This document shows, piece after piece, positions 1-11,935 of a stretch of 64,000 bases of DNA. The notes below the pieces were generated by a model that made no database searches, was not told the DNA's origin, and saw nothing but the letters and a program-made list of their open reading frames with translations. How positions within the stretch are numbered: the stretch's first letter is position 1; each line of letters opens with the position of its first letter. The stretch comes from Scatophagus argus. Its lineage: Eukaryota; Chordata; Actinopteri; Scatophagidae. The stretch covers positions 9,409,872-9,473,871 of the forward strand of contig NC_058499.1 in the NCBI RefSeq assembly GCF_020382885.2. Direction: 5' to 3'. The translations under genes were made by a program, and so were the position numbers.

Positions 1-1919
1 ACAAGGACATGACGTGCAAAATAATTAGGAATAATTCAAATTCCCTTTTATGGTCTTTTAAATGACGTATAAAGATAAAAGATTTCAAGAGAAAGAGAAA
101 TTATAAAATCATCAGTGTTTCCGGTTGTTTACTAGACGAACACGAAGAGCTTCGACGGTTTTTACTTTGCCCCACAATAGTTGGGGCTACTGCTTTTCAC
201 TCGAGCTGTAAAAAACAAATATTCAGTTTAACAAGGTCAGAGCTTCCTCTAAGAGTTACATAACTAGCATAGCTTTTTGTATCAACGCACGGCTGTAGAA
301 GAGACAAGAAACCCCTTCAAAAATCTATCAAAAAATGGAGATGTGAGTATCAAAACAACAACAACAGAAGAAACACAGAAGGAGCCCTTTATCTCAGTGA
401 AATCCCTTATCGTCTCCTAAGGGGGGGAGCAATTAGGCTAATGAAGGGATGACTAAGGAATATGATTAGTTAAAGAGACCAAGACTTGGGAAAAAAGCTG
501 CATGTGATAAGCATCTGACCCCTGACTGAGGTTACAGCAGCACTTTAACTTTGCATGACATCACTACTCCTGTTCATAAGAGATGGAGGTCGTGCTCTTG
601 TAAATGTTTGAATGAAGATGAATTACATTCGAGAATACCTACCGCATTAATAAATAAAACCTGTCTTTTGTCCTTTTGCTTTTTGAAATTCTGATTGTGG
701 CCCTGCGAATGTCTGTAAATCTCCTTTGATGGTTATGATCTTTCAAGAGACACTCAATACTTTTCCAGCATCAGTGTTTTGTCCTTGTTTCAGCCACAGA
801 GAGGTGTGTGGTTTAGGAAAATGGTTTAGGTTGGCTTTAAGGAGGTGATGATAATAGTTAAGCCTCTCACACATCGGCGCCAAGCCAGTGTAACTACATT
901 ATGTGGATAAATGATCCACACCGTGTGACACATTTTGAGTTTGTGTGAGACACTTGCTATGAGAGTGCCATTGAGCCTATTAACTCCTAATTAACCGTCT
1001 TTGCTTTCAAACAAGATGGTAATCCGGCTGTAATTAGGGGTACTATGTCACACACGGTGCAGCCTCGGCAGCACTCTGCCCACAGCCAGGAAAAGGAATG
1101 AGAGGAAGTCTTGTCTTAAAGTAAACAAATGAACAAATGAGGCCGCAGGAAAAGAAATAGAAAGAGCAGAGTGAGATGTGGTTACTGCGATGTATACTGT
1201 AGCATACAGACGCACAGAGTAATGAAGACACTGAAGAGGTGGACAGACAAGACACAAACACACATGCTGGAAGCAGAGTATGGGTTTGAAATGTTTAATA
1301 GGCTCATGGCATGTGGAGATGTACAGAGGCCTGGAAATAAACACAGGAGAGGATCATGTTTCATGCTTTACATTTTATTAATTAGTAACAACACAGCAAT
1401 GGGGATCAGAGAGGAGGTCTGGAGGAGGAAGTGAGTGATGGTTTACCACATGGTTAGCCTGACGATGACATTTTTTCCCAGTGACAACAGCAGCGCAGTG
1501 GAGGCCCTGAAGTGCATTAAAGCACATGAAGTTGGAGGCAAAGAAACGATGATGAGGCTATGACATCACCCCTACGCATTCAACTTTACAAACTGATGGA
1601 GAGGAAGGACGCGCGCGCGCGCGCGCTCGCATACAAACTCCCAGCATGCGGAGCAGTTGCCTTACCTACTGTGCATCGACCACAGTAGGTCTGTGATGGT
1701 TGCAACATGGTGCAGACAGGCTGCAGTGCCGGAAAGGAATATTATGTCATTTTGGAGAGTCAGCGAGCGCACCGTGGCTCCGTGACCCGCTCATCATTGG
1801 ACGAGATGTGGGAGGCGACAGCTCGGCTCATCGAAGCCCCCCCTGATTTTTTCCCCTTTCCAACCTGCATCATCATCCTCATCATCATCATCACCATCCG
1901 CATCAAGATTCATACTCAC
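1..1919. other. Left flank, no supported exon
   Basis: No frame here has coding character together with splice sites. If the minus-strand exon at 1920-2071 is real, this stretch is its first intron. It contains a GC alternation near 1610-1626 and an imperfect ATC repeat near 1868-1905. Short open frames around 1040-1430 overlap one another on both strands and look like chance. Confidence 0.6.
1610..1626. repeat. (CG)n alternating tract
   Basis: A 17-base run of strictly alternating C and G lies in otherwise mixed sequence. Alternating CG is the classic sequence able to adopt left-handed Z-DNA, and such runs are rare in methylated vertebrate genomes because CpG decays. It lies about 450 bases downstream (minus sense) of the candidate first exon ATG. 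Confidence 0.9.
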
Positions 1920-2071
1920 CACATACGCTTCCTGGGTGGAAGACAATGTTCTTTGTTGACGGCAGTCACCCCCAGAGCCAGCTGCATTACAGTAATGTAT
2001 TTCTGGTAATTCACCATGGTACTGTCCACCGCTACTAAAAATCCAACCCAAAGAAAAGCACAGGTGATCAT
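1920..2071 (-). CDS. Candidate first coding exon of a minus-strand gene leaving the window
   Basis: Read on the minus strand, an ATG at 2071 opens a 50-codon frame (152 nt) that ends at a strong donor (TG|GTGAGT, exon ending at 1920, phase 2). The predicted start is hydrophobic (MITCAFLWVGFLVAVDST), like a signal peptide or anchor, and is followed by MVNYQKYITVMQLALGV and a basic end with PPRKRMW. A second in-frame ATG lies at 2017. The rest of the gene would lie left of the window. In vertebrates TJP1 (ZO-1, tight-junction scaffold) lies beside APBA2 and FAN1, so an alternative first exon of tjp1 is my best guess. That rests on synteny and a vague resemblance, not on a domain match. The GC- and GA-rich sequence just upstream fits a promoter. 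Confidence 0.45.
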
Positions 2072-2339
2072 ATAGTTCTTTATTCCCTGGCATCCGCCTC
2101 CGCTGCGTCTTCCATGCTCGGCATCACAACGCCATTTCCAGCGCTGAAGGACTGACAGTGAAAACACTCCCCAAGGAGCTGAGCGAAAGGTGCCGTACCG
2201 CTGCGACCCATGTCTGCAATGACACTCTGACCGTGTTTTAGCGCCGATCCATTCGATTTGGAGGTGTTTCTTTAATACGGTCGGGATTTGCACATATCCA
2301 CTTCCTCCTGCCTCCTCCCTCCTATCCAGGGCTGGAAAC

Positions 2340-2500
2340 ACTCTCCTTAAAAACGCTGCAGCGTCCAGGCGTCCGTGTGTGTGAGGTAGGGGAGAGAGTG
2401 TGTGAATAGTGTAGTCAGAGGGGAGCGACTGAGAGGGAGGGGAGGAGGGAGAGGAGGAGGGAGGGCGAGGAGCAGGGGAGGAGGGGGGAAAGGGACCTCA
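2340..2500 (-). promoter_or_regulatory. GA-rich region, possible promoter of the exon at 1.9-2.1 kb
   Basis: From about 2370 to 2500 the plus strand is almost wholly purine (runs of G and GA), preceded by a CpG-containing stretch at 2090-2340. It sits immediately upstream of the candidate minus-strand first exon. Polypurine tracts of this kind are frequent in vertebrate TATA-less promoters. I see no TATA box. This is inference from position and composition only. Confidence 0.35.
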
Positions 2501-5500
2501 GTTGTGGCATCTGTTAAGGAAGTTTACTGATCGTCTTTAATTAAATGTTAACGGTCACTTATTTTGAAAGTCGAGCCGTCTTTGTGTTATTTAATACTTC
2601 CTTCAGGCAGTGACGACTTACACGGGCGTAACTAGAAATCTACCCACTACACCTTACTTTGGGAGGTGTAGTGCGCTTCCTTTTCTGTAATAGATTTTGG
2701 AAAAGCGCAGGTGTAAATGATTAAATGAATGAATTCCATTCAGCTGCTTTGCTGTAATAGAATTTCCACAAAATCTGGAAATGAAAATGCAATTAACCCA
2801 TGATTCTCTCCACTACCGTTGTGATAGCAGAAGGATTTCTGCCATTGACTTAAACACTGTGGTGGAACCCACTACTTCAGCCTTCAGCCGGCTGTCTTTA
2901 ACCATTGCAGAAAAAAACGGCTCAAAAAGGCAATAAGACATTTATTTATTTATTTTACTTATTAATCAAAGAGATTATTATTTATTTACTTATTTATCTC
3001 TCTCATGCTCCTCCTCCATGCACATACCTGCACATCCCTGTGGTCACAGTTAATCATATATGAATATACACAAACGCAATACTTACAACAATGTTGAAAA
3101 AGATGTTGCAAGTATGGCGTTCCTGTTTGTTTCCAGTATTTATTTGTTGCTATTTTTGGATTGATTTGAATTTGAATTGATTGACACTCACCATCACAGC
3201 TATGGACAACATTCAGTTGCTAAGTTACTTATTGTGTGTGTCTCTGGACTTTGGTATTGAACTGGAGCTCCACACACAAACATGCAACCTCTTGGACCCC
3301 CCTCCATGTGTATTTTGAATAAACAGGATCTCATTGTTACACAGATATTTGTTACACTCAGTATATTTTCTCTAGTACAGCATGTGTTCAAATACTGACA
3401 ATTACAGTAAAGAGAAATATCACATTAGTAGTGGACTTATATTATTCTTTGTAACTGTCCTTTTTCCGACTTGGGCACCTTTTTTTCACCTCCAACTGTC
3501 TGGGTTTTTTTCCACTTTTTTGTCACCTGAGAGCCTGCAGTGTTTATTTTGTGGGCCTAAAACAAGAATTAAGAGTCGTTTAAGAGTATTTTTAGTGGTG
3601 ATGTTTAACTCAATAGTAGTTTAAAGTGTAAGTGACATATTTGGTGTTTGACACAGAAAATATGTTTCTCTTTTCCACTGCAGATTACACGGTCGTTTGT
3701 TCAAAGAGGTGCAGCACACAGCGACTCCGTCTCAGTGAACTGTGCCCACACCACCTGTCATTAGCAGTAAACAGAGGCTGGTGCAGGTTGTTTTTCAGTC
3801 AATAGACTGACACACTGGTGCCACTCTAAGCTTTACAGTAAGTCGATTAGTCTAGACTTTGAAGTCTTAGAGAGGAGAGCCACCTTCTCACCTGAGCAGT
3901 GAAGTGCACATTGCACTCTCACTGGACCAGACAGACTTAAACAACAACGAGGGACAGCAGAAGAGCTCTGAAGGAGCCGAGGAAAGAAAACTGAGGACGT
4001 TACATTTATCTTCCGTATGCAATACAATATTACAAATAACTGTTGTTTGAATTACGTGAAAAACAGATTATCTGGGTTGTTATTCAGGAAAAACTGGATG
4101 GAAGCGCAGCCTGAAAAGGAACTTTAAGAGCTGGTGTGTCCTGTAGAATATTTCCACCATATAGCTGAACAGGCAGAGCATAGCACTGACACTGCCAGTG
4201 TCAGGGGAGCAAATCCCTTTGTGGCTGATGATGCTAAAAATGTATGCACCCATGACACTGTAGTGAGAGTATGTTTCATATGCCATCCTTCAGTACTGAC
4301 AGTGTAAATCTCTATTTGGCCAATGTACGGTAAACTGAGCTGCATATGTAAATACACTGTGAAATGATAATACTGTATTATTTGAATCAATGAAAAATAT
4401 TTCTTATTCCAAAATTAACATCTAAGTTTATAAAGCTTTTGGTATTTTAGAAAACCGAACATTTACCACACATCTTAATATAATGCACAGGGAGTGAACA
4501 TCAGGCCTTTTCTGAAATTCAAAACAGCTCTTTTTGTGGTTGCCATTTCATTACTTCTGGGTGACTGGACGCTGAAAACCCTTCAGGGCATTAAAGGGAC
4601 CTAAATTCATCTAGTGCTCATATGTCCAAAAATGCCTTCATGCAGTACCTGCTGCATAGAAGGCTTCAGCCCTTCTCCATGTGCTGAAATTAAACATTAT
4701 TCATTTTGAAATGAACAGAAATGCTACTGCATCCACATGAAACATGTGTGGACTCTACTCAGGTCTCTGCGTTTGTAGAATGTGTTAAGGACAGCAGAGT
4801 TAGAAAAACATGTAATTTCATGCGATAAGCAGGGCTGCAGCTAACATTGAGGTCACGCTTTTCCCTGGGAATTTGGGGGATTTAGCATAGGTAACGCACC
4901 ACAGTTAAAGGCACACACATTTTGCTATTTTTTTTCAGCTAACTACAGTCATACTTTGAAATATGGTTTCATATGGGCAAAGAAAATAAATAAATAAAAG
5001 ATCTAATTTAGCCCAATGTTGAAATAAAGACAAAACACATTAAGAAGAAGATAACAATAAAACGTAAGGCCAGGGACCCCCACGGGCTCCGGGGCCCCAG
5101 GAACTTTGTCCTTGTCGTAATCAGTCTGTGATTCCTGGACAAAATTGTGTAACTTTCTGTTTTATATTAATGCTTCTTGGCTTGCAGCACATCATTCTTT
5201 ATCTTTTTAAACACACTATGTTTATTGTATTGTGCACCAAATCACCAAATTCTTCTTACAGGAAAATATTTTAAACTATTTTGAAAGTATTTGTACTAAA
5301 TTGTTTTTTAACAACAAAACAGTTGCAGTTTCACCAGCAGAATATAATTTATGTGTAGCATGATGGTTCAGATTGTGTTGGATGACTCCACTGGTTTCCC
5401 CATACAGAAAACCTCCACACTGAGTCTCGGCTGCACGCTGTCAGTGACGTCGCTGCTTCCTGTTAGTAGCCTCTTGAATCCAGTCAACACTCAACTAATA

Positions 5501-5686
5501 CACCACTAATGCAATCATCAGGGCAGAGCTGCGCTCCAACAAAGCTACCAGCAACGCACTCCGTCACCTCCCATTGACCAGGACGCCGTTCAGATAACTC
5601 TTCCTGATTAATCAGACAACACAGATCATCATTATCAGGCATGTAAGACACAGCAGTCATTAAGGGATTGGGGGACTGCTGTGGAC

Positions 5687-5748
5687 ACACACACACACAC
5701 ACACTAAGTCTCTCTCTCTCTCTATCATAGACACACACACACACACAT
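5687..5748. repeat. Compound CA / TC microsatellite
   Basis: A CA run, a TC run and a second CA run follow one another within about 60 bases. On the minus strand this creates spurious open frames rich in Val-Cys. Confidence 0.9.
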
Positions 5749-7885
5749 TGCAGAGAGCATGTATGGGAACCAGTAGTAGTGTGTCAGTGGGGAAACAGCA
5801 GTGGGTCAGTGGTTGTGCTGCAGTCTGAAGCCCACTGCATACCCATGCACACTCCACTGCAGCACTTAGATTTCACAGTGGCATCCCCCCACTGCATCTC
5901 CACCGTGATGCCTCACAGCAGCCTGCCCCATCATTACCCTTCTCACATGAGATCCCACTGCTGACATCTTTTACTGTGCGCTGCACGCTCGCGGAGGTGC
6001 GGAGGTACACGTGCGCGCTAATAACACACTAAAGTACTTTTTTTTTTTTTTCCCCAGCAAGTAAATAGGACAGACGGAGCTGCCCTTCTTTCTTGTGTCC
6101 TTAGACTCTCTTGTCCACTTTATTCTGTACAGCAAAATCAAAGCTGGTTTGTAGGACTCAGAGGCTGCTCCCAGAGGAGACAAACCTGGACGAAAGCCCT
6201 AAGAACCACTACCGCTGGAACACCAGTGATTTATGGCTTTTGCACCAAACAAAGAGGAGAAGTTCACAGAGAAAGTCCTCTTCACATGAATGCACTGCAC
6301 CAAGAAGAAGGAGAGTAATGAAACACACACGCACAGAGTCACACCTCAGTGCTGTCGCAGTGCTTTCTCTCTCTCTATGTGCTGTGAGGTGAGTCATCAG
6401 CACAGAGAAGTGTAACCTCACGGCTCCAGCTAATCTCTCCTCTCCTCCTCCACCACCTCCTTCTCAACCTGCCAGCATCTCATTTTCTCCACTTATGGAT
6501 GAAGGCACGGTGACTTACATCCTCACTGCAGCCTCGCATATACATATAAGGCCGCAGATCCAAACGCGTGCTGGTGAATTACACACACACACACACACAT
6601 CCTCTGCAGGAGAAAGTGAAATATCATGCAAAAAGCCAGTTATCCAATCAATATTTCTGCGTAACCATGCATTTAATGCAACTTAAATCAGCACTTTAAT
6701 GTGAGAGTCCAGACTTGGATGACTGCTCTAGAGGTTTTATGTGATGGCTTTATAAAACTACAACACTCACATGAAGACACTGTGGCAGTCAAGGACTCTT
6801 AGACCGGATTCGGTCAGCTTCACATCAGTTTCCGTGCTGCTCTTACAGTGATACATCACTCCTTTGTGCCCTTTCAGTCAGAAGCCCAGAGATGTGATTA
6901 AATGCTGCATGTTCGCTCTCAGTCAGCAGGATACTGACCAGAGGCGGACACGAAAAGCCAAACTAATAAACACAGTGTCTCTTTGAACCCATGCAGCTGA
7001 CAATCAATCTGCTCCTCTGCTGTGGATCGGTGAGAGAGAGTGCAGATCAGAGAGGCGAAAAAACACACACATACACGACTTCATGCGGAGGTGCAATTTA
7101 CCACAAGGAACATATTCCCAGGTTGTTTCCATGTTTATAACTAGCACGGCTGCAGACATGCTTCACTCTGTCACACAGGGACACACGCTGGCACACAAAT
7201 TCCAAAGCCAAGCATCTATGACTTGAGGCAGTTCCTGTCCTACTTCTCCTAAGAGTGAATAAACAAAAGAATATGCCGTTTTTATCTGAATATACATGCA
7301 GTCAGCCTTGCCCGATGCTTGATTTGCTTACTGTATCTGAATCAGCCCGTATGAACGGATAACATACAAACAGGAATTCAAGGATACATAAAGGGCAGCA
7401 TTAATATCCTCTTTAAGTTTTGCCTTTCCCAGCATCCAGTGTGTGAGATGTCAAAACCCAGTAAGCATCATCACATGTGCTGTGCTCAAGAGCCTTAAAT
7501 AAGCTTTCTAACACTGAAATGACATTTCAAGAGGACTTACGTTGCCTTGTTAGTGCACTGCATCTTCTGTGGAAGCTCTGTGACCATTCTGACTATGTGT
7601 GCTGCTGTGATGTGTTGTGTGTGTTGGTCTGTTCCTGTCAGCCTGTCTGTGTGTGTGTGTCGGTGTGTGTTTGTGCATGTGTGTTAGCGCCCAGGGCCAG
7701 ACCACTGGGATGGCTGTCTCCATGCTGACTTAGCTGTCATATATTAAAGAGGTCTTCTTAGCAGTCTAGAAAGCTTCTCAGTGTGTCTGTCACTTTAGGC
7801 AACACACTGACCCACTCTACACCACCATATACACCACATTATCAACTTTTCCTTTCCCTGACTTTCCCCTCATTCTCCAGGTGTC

Positions 7886-7909
7886 CACACACACACACAC
7901 ACACACACA
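7886..7909. repeat. (CA)12 microsatellite
   Basis: An uninterrupted CA dinucleotide repeat with unique flanks. Confidence 0.95.
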
Positions 7910-8728
7910 TTCCATCATGATGCATTCACAGGGCCTGACACAGTGACAAGACAAAAGGCAGCAGTGTACCAAACTGGTCTGGTTGCTGTCTCATGTACAA
8001 AAACAGTTCTGTGGATGACCTCTTTTTTGCCCTTTCACTTATATATACAGCTAAGTATCACTGTTTTAAGACATACAGACTGAAATATCCCTCACTTATG
8101 CGCTGTCACTTCTGGAAAAAGTATTCAAACTACAGATCAGTGAAAAAAGGGAAGAACCAACATAAAGTGTCTTAGTAAAGTGTTGGAAGTAAGTTTCAAG
8201 TACCACTGAACCAAAACACCTCATCTGTTGGTGTTTGAATGAGAGCCCAGTCAAACACATCTTTTCATGCCTTCATTTCTCCAATAAGGACAGCACACAT
8301 CAGTCAACATGTCTGTAAATGTGTCACTTAGCCAGCCAGCTCATCTACAACTCAGTCCTTTGGCAAAATGTTGTAAAACCAATGCAGTGACAAGTTAAGA
8401 AATGCAAATATAAAAGCCCAGAATGATGACAAAAGCAACCCAATCAACAAAAAAGTCCGTGTGAAGCAGTGAAACAACAACATCAACATCCACAGGCTGA
8501 GATCTGGTGACTGCAAAGACGGCAGACAATCATTCACGTCCCTTTCAACATGAAGACTCTAAGAAGTCTTAGATTCAACCTCATCACCAAGATTTAGTTT
8601 ACCCAGAGTGGTTTGGAAACAACTTTATAAACAAGAATGATTTTATCAACTCATTAAAATATTAAATAATCCCTACTAAAGCAATCTTGAGCTAAGTGTG
8701 CTTTTGATACAACAAAACTGGCTCTCAC

Positions 8729-9727
8729 CTGGAGTCAAACACAGGGTCGGTGTACATGGGAGGGGAGCACAGAGGTTGCTCTCCTGGACTGTTTGGGGGC
8801 ACACGGAGGCCCGTTTTCCTGCCCTGTCCTGAAACACCATCTGTGTGAACAGATTAATTGAATATATTAGACACTTTTTATAGCTCTGTCAATTTAGATA
8901 AAGGTATAAAGGCATAAACTTGAACGTAAGTAAAGCATATTGATTTGGACAGACATTTTACACTGAAAAAGCCTTGCAGACTGCAGCCACATCGAGGCCA
9001 TATGTTATCAGAGGCTAGTTAGCAACACTGGCGGCTCAGTAATCTCCTCAGCCATTTAGAGTTAAGAAGCTATTTTTGTTGGCTCTTAGTCTGAGGCGCT
9101 GGCTTACTGCAAAGTACTTTTCTTCCCTTTATGTTGTTTTATTGGTTTTCAGTTTCCCACAGAAAATGCCACACAACATAAGGAAACGTGTCGGCCATAA
9201 AAGTGGAAAGAAAACAAGAGCTCACAACTCCTATGACATTTATTTTGTGTGTTACTCATTAATGTAATTAGAGGCTAATAAATGGCTGTACCTTCGCCAT
9301 CCAAAAGAAAGGAGGTTAGCAGGTGGGGGCACACTTCCTCCAAAACAGAGCAGAACGAATAGAACGCTGCAGGCCCCTTCGAGGACAGATGGTCCAAGAA
9401 TATCTCTGTCCGTTTCTTGCTGGACTCCTGTCCCAGTATTTCTTTGTACTCCCCCAGAGAGAAAACCTTGTCATACACCAAGTAGGGAAGTACGGCGTTG
9501 ACATCCAGCTCAGTGAGGATCTTCTGTCTGTGTTGTTTGAGGATCTTAGCTGCCCATCTCTTCTTCTTTCTGGTGCATGGCCTCCTGCCAGATCTATGCT
9601 GCTGCCTCTTCTGCTTCCTCACAAACCACTTCTTGGTGCCGCTGCCAAACATCTTCAAGTTGAGGAGACCCACCAAAACCTCTTCCACGGCTCTGTCAAC
9701 ACAGTTCCCAAAGAAAGGGAGGTGCAT
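8729..9727 (-). CDS. CARD-like protein, two exons of a minus-strand gene
   Basis: Exon A (minus, ending at 9292, in frame from an ATG at 9727 or 9652) encodes a very basic stretch. It is followed by about 85 residues with the helix pattern of a caspase recruitment domain: HRQKILTELD, VLPYLVYDKVFSLGEYKEIL, KKRTEIFLDHLSSKGPAAF and YSFCSVLEEVCPHLL. The RG/KGP-x-AF and C-terminal LLxSFL features recall the CARDs of CRADD, caspase-2 and caspase-9. It ends GAAG|GTACAG in phase 1. Exon B, 8729-8840, has a good acceptor (CACACAG) and donor (AG|GTGAGA). Continued in that phase it stays open and encodes a Pro-rich linker ending PMYTDPVFDSR. I could not find the next exon. CARDs mediate homotypic contacts in apoptosis and innate signalling. 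The gene could be independent or an alternative N-terminus of the next minus-strand gene to the left. Identity unknown. Confidence 0.5.
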
Positions 9728-9730
9728 ATT

Positions 9731-10905
9731 TCATGCCAGGGAAACGACCATGCCACATATTTCCTCGAGTCTCGCTTTATTGTTGTCTGAGTCGTTTATC
9801 TGGGGCAGTAAGAGACAATCTGGACAGTCGCTGATTCCTAGCTGGGTACTTACTGACACTAAGAAGATTAGCAGACTCTTAAATACCACCAATGCAAACT
9901 GCTCACCACTGTGCAGACGTCCCCAACATATTTTACATAATTTTGACTGTCTTGTTGGAGGATCAAACAATTTAGGTACTTAAGGTTGCTTTTAATCACC
10001 ACGTGCCCCCTTTAATTAAGAAACTGTCAAATTACATAATCTTTTCTGTTAGTTCTGTGAAGATAGTTTGGAAAAAGCATGTCACAGACTCCACAATTAT
10101 TTGTGGTAGTGGTTTAAAGTCATCATCCGGGAGTTACAGACAAAGGCTGGTCCACTGCCCATCTTGGAAAATATGCTTGATGTGAACGAAAGATGCTTTC
10201 AAGCTGCCCCTGAGTAAGTCCTTCACCTCCAGCTGGTGCAGCGGAGCCACTCAGCAGTCCACTGATCAGCTCTCCAAAAACCTCACCTTCCTGCTCATTG
10301 CTGTGAATGTGACGCCCGATTAGAGCAAGATTAAACCATTTTGTCATGGGCAGTGACCCGATACATTGAGATGTCTGGCTCACATTTAGGAGATGCATTA
10401 ACATGTAATAGAATGGAACAAGGGTATTTAAAGGGGACCTTAATGTTTCATACTGAAAATGTATTTAAGAGTGTAATGTAGCACAAACCAGCATGACCTT
10501 GAATCACGTTTTCCACACAGAGGATGGCCTACACTCTACCAGGAGAGGGTGCCATTTGATCAATGAGTATCACATATAAATCACATGACGATAGTTTCAC
10601 AAACGCCTCAGCTCACCAATAAAACCAGTCTGTCTCAGAGCCATCGATGGAGTGTTATAAAAACATCCTAAAAGAAGGGTGTAGTGAGCAATGGAGGGAT
10701 GGCAACAAATCACACAGCAAAAATGAGCAGCTATCAATCACTCAACACGGAAATTCAACTGACAACACATCTTAAAATAAACACTTCTAAACGAAAAGCA
10801 AAATCTTAATTGAATTCATTGAGAAATGAAATTATTGGTGCTGATTGTACAGATTTCTCATTTCTTCTTCTGCTTGAAATACACTCTTTTCCAAGCAGAA
10901 ACATT
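9731..10905. other. No confident exon
   Basis: On the minus strand, 9731-9970 is open in the same frame as the CARD exon and separated from it by a single TGA. A further open segment lies at 10123-10404 in another frame. Neither has convincing splice boundaries or a family match. The rest shows nothing I can name. Confidence 0.4.
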
Positions 10906-11935
10906 TTAAAATATCAGAATCAGAATTCGTTTATTTATCCCCAAGGGAAAATTCTTTTTTGTACAGACATTGCACTTGCAGTTTTCCCAACCAAGAAAGA
11001 AAGAGAAAGATATAAAAATAGGATAAAAAACAAGTATAGTAAAAATCTAAAAAAGTACATGTATTTACATGTGTAGTAAAAATCTAAAAATACAGGTATT
11101 TACATGTGTAACATATATACATTGTACATATAAAAGTGTGTGTGTCCATCACAGTGCAGAGTTTAACAGTTTGATGGCGACAGGCAGGAATGATTTCCTG
11201 TGTCGCTCTGTGGTGCATCGTGGGAGTAAGAGTCTGTTGCTGAACGAGCTCGTGTAGCCGATCAGCACATTGTGGAGAACGTGAGAGGGAAGGTCCAGTA
11301 TAGTCCTTATTGTGGACAACATCCTCCTCTCAGACACCACTGTCAGAGAGTCCAGTTCCTCTCCCACAACATGGCTGGCCTTCTTAATGATTCTATTGAG
11401 TCTGTTAGTGTCCATCACCCTCAGGCAGCTGCCCCAGCAGGCAACAGCATATGTGACGGCACTGGACACCACCGACTCATAGAACAACCTCAGCATCGTC
11501 CTGCAGATGTTGAAAATAGAGGAGGCTCTGGCCCTTTCTGTAAACAGTGTCCACGTTCTTGCACCAGTCCAGTTTGTGGTCCAAGTACACCCCCAAGTAT
11601 TTGTACTATTCCACCACCTCCACAGTGGCCCCTTTGATGTTGATAGGGGTCACTGGAGCCTTAGTCCTTAGACCAGTTCCTTGGTCTCTGTCACATTGAG
11701 CTGTAGGTGTAGCTGTAAGTTGTCCACTACCGTCCTGTACTCTCTCTCATCCCCCCAAGTAATACACCCAACCACTGCAGAGTCAGCAGAAAATTTCTGA
11801 AGGTGGCAGGTCTCTGTGCAATGCTTAAAGTCTGTGGTGTAAATGGTGAAGAGGAAGGGAGAGAGGACAGTCCCCTGTGGAGCCCCGGTGTTGCTGATCA
11901 CTTTGTCTGACATGCAACATTTTAGGTGTACGTAC
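10906..11935 (-). mobile_element. L2-type non-LTR retrotransposon, 3' fragment
   Basis: The minus strand carries the end of a LINE open reading frame. Reverse transcriptase motif APQGTVLSPFLF is followed by KFSADSAVVG, where active elements have F/Y-S/A-DD, so the catalytic Asp pair is damaged. Further down comes the C-terminal region (SSAVTYAVACWGS, ERRMLSTIRTIL, RHRKSFLPVAIKLLN) typical of fish L2/Maui elements. The frame is broken between 11668 and 11496. Beyond the stop, sequence to about 10906 looks like the element's 3' tail and includes an imperfect duplication near 11036-11109. 5'-truncated and dead. Confidence 0.85.

Larger units (their letters stand above)
2501..8728. other. Gene-poor stretch with microsatellites
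   Basis: I find no exon supported by both coding content and splice sites. Many short open frames exist, but they are low-complexity or change frame without splice signals. Simple repeats are CA and TC runs at 5687-5748, CA at 6582-6599, GT-rich sequence at 7647-7683 and CA at 7886-7909. The stretch could hold introns of the candidate minus-strand genes on either side. Confidence 0.5.

Noticed and set aside
5660..5857. Val-Cys-rich minus-strand frames near 5.5-5.9 kb
   Set aside because: Created by CA and TC microsatellites.
9727..9731. Selenocysteine reading of the TGA upstream of the CARD exon
   Set aside because: No selenoprotein context or SECIS-like element was seen; an untranslated upstream stop is simpler.
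9323..9983. Two overlapping plus-strand open frames of 155 and 161 codons
   Set aside because: They lie exactly antisense to the CARD-like exon, have no family resemblance, and are best explained as shadows of the minus-strand coding sequence.
10123..10404. A 93-codon minus-strand frame rich in Gly/Ser, upstream of the CARD exon
   Set aside because: It looks mildly protein-like (GELISGLLSGSAAP), but I could not link it in phase to the CARD exon with good splice sites, and no family comes to mind.
11272..11637. A 121-codon plus-strand frame
   Set aside because: Antisense to the L2 LINE reverse transcriptase region; composition follows from the element.
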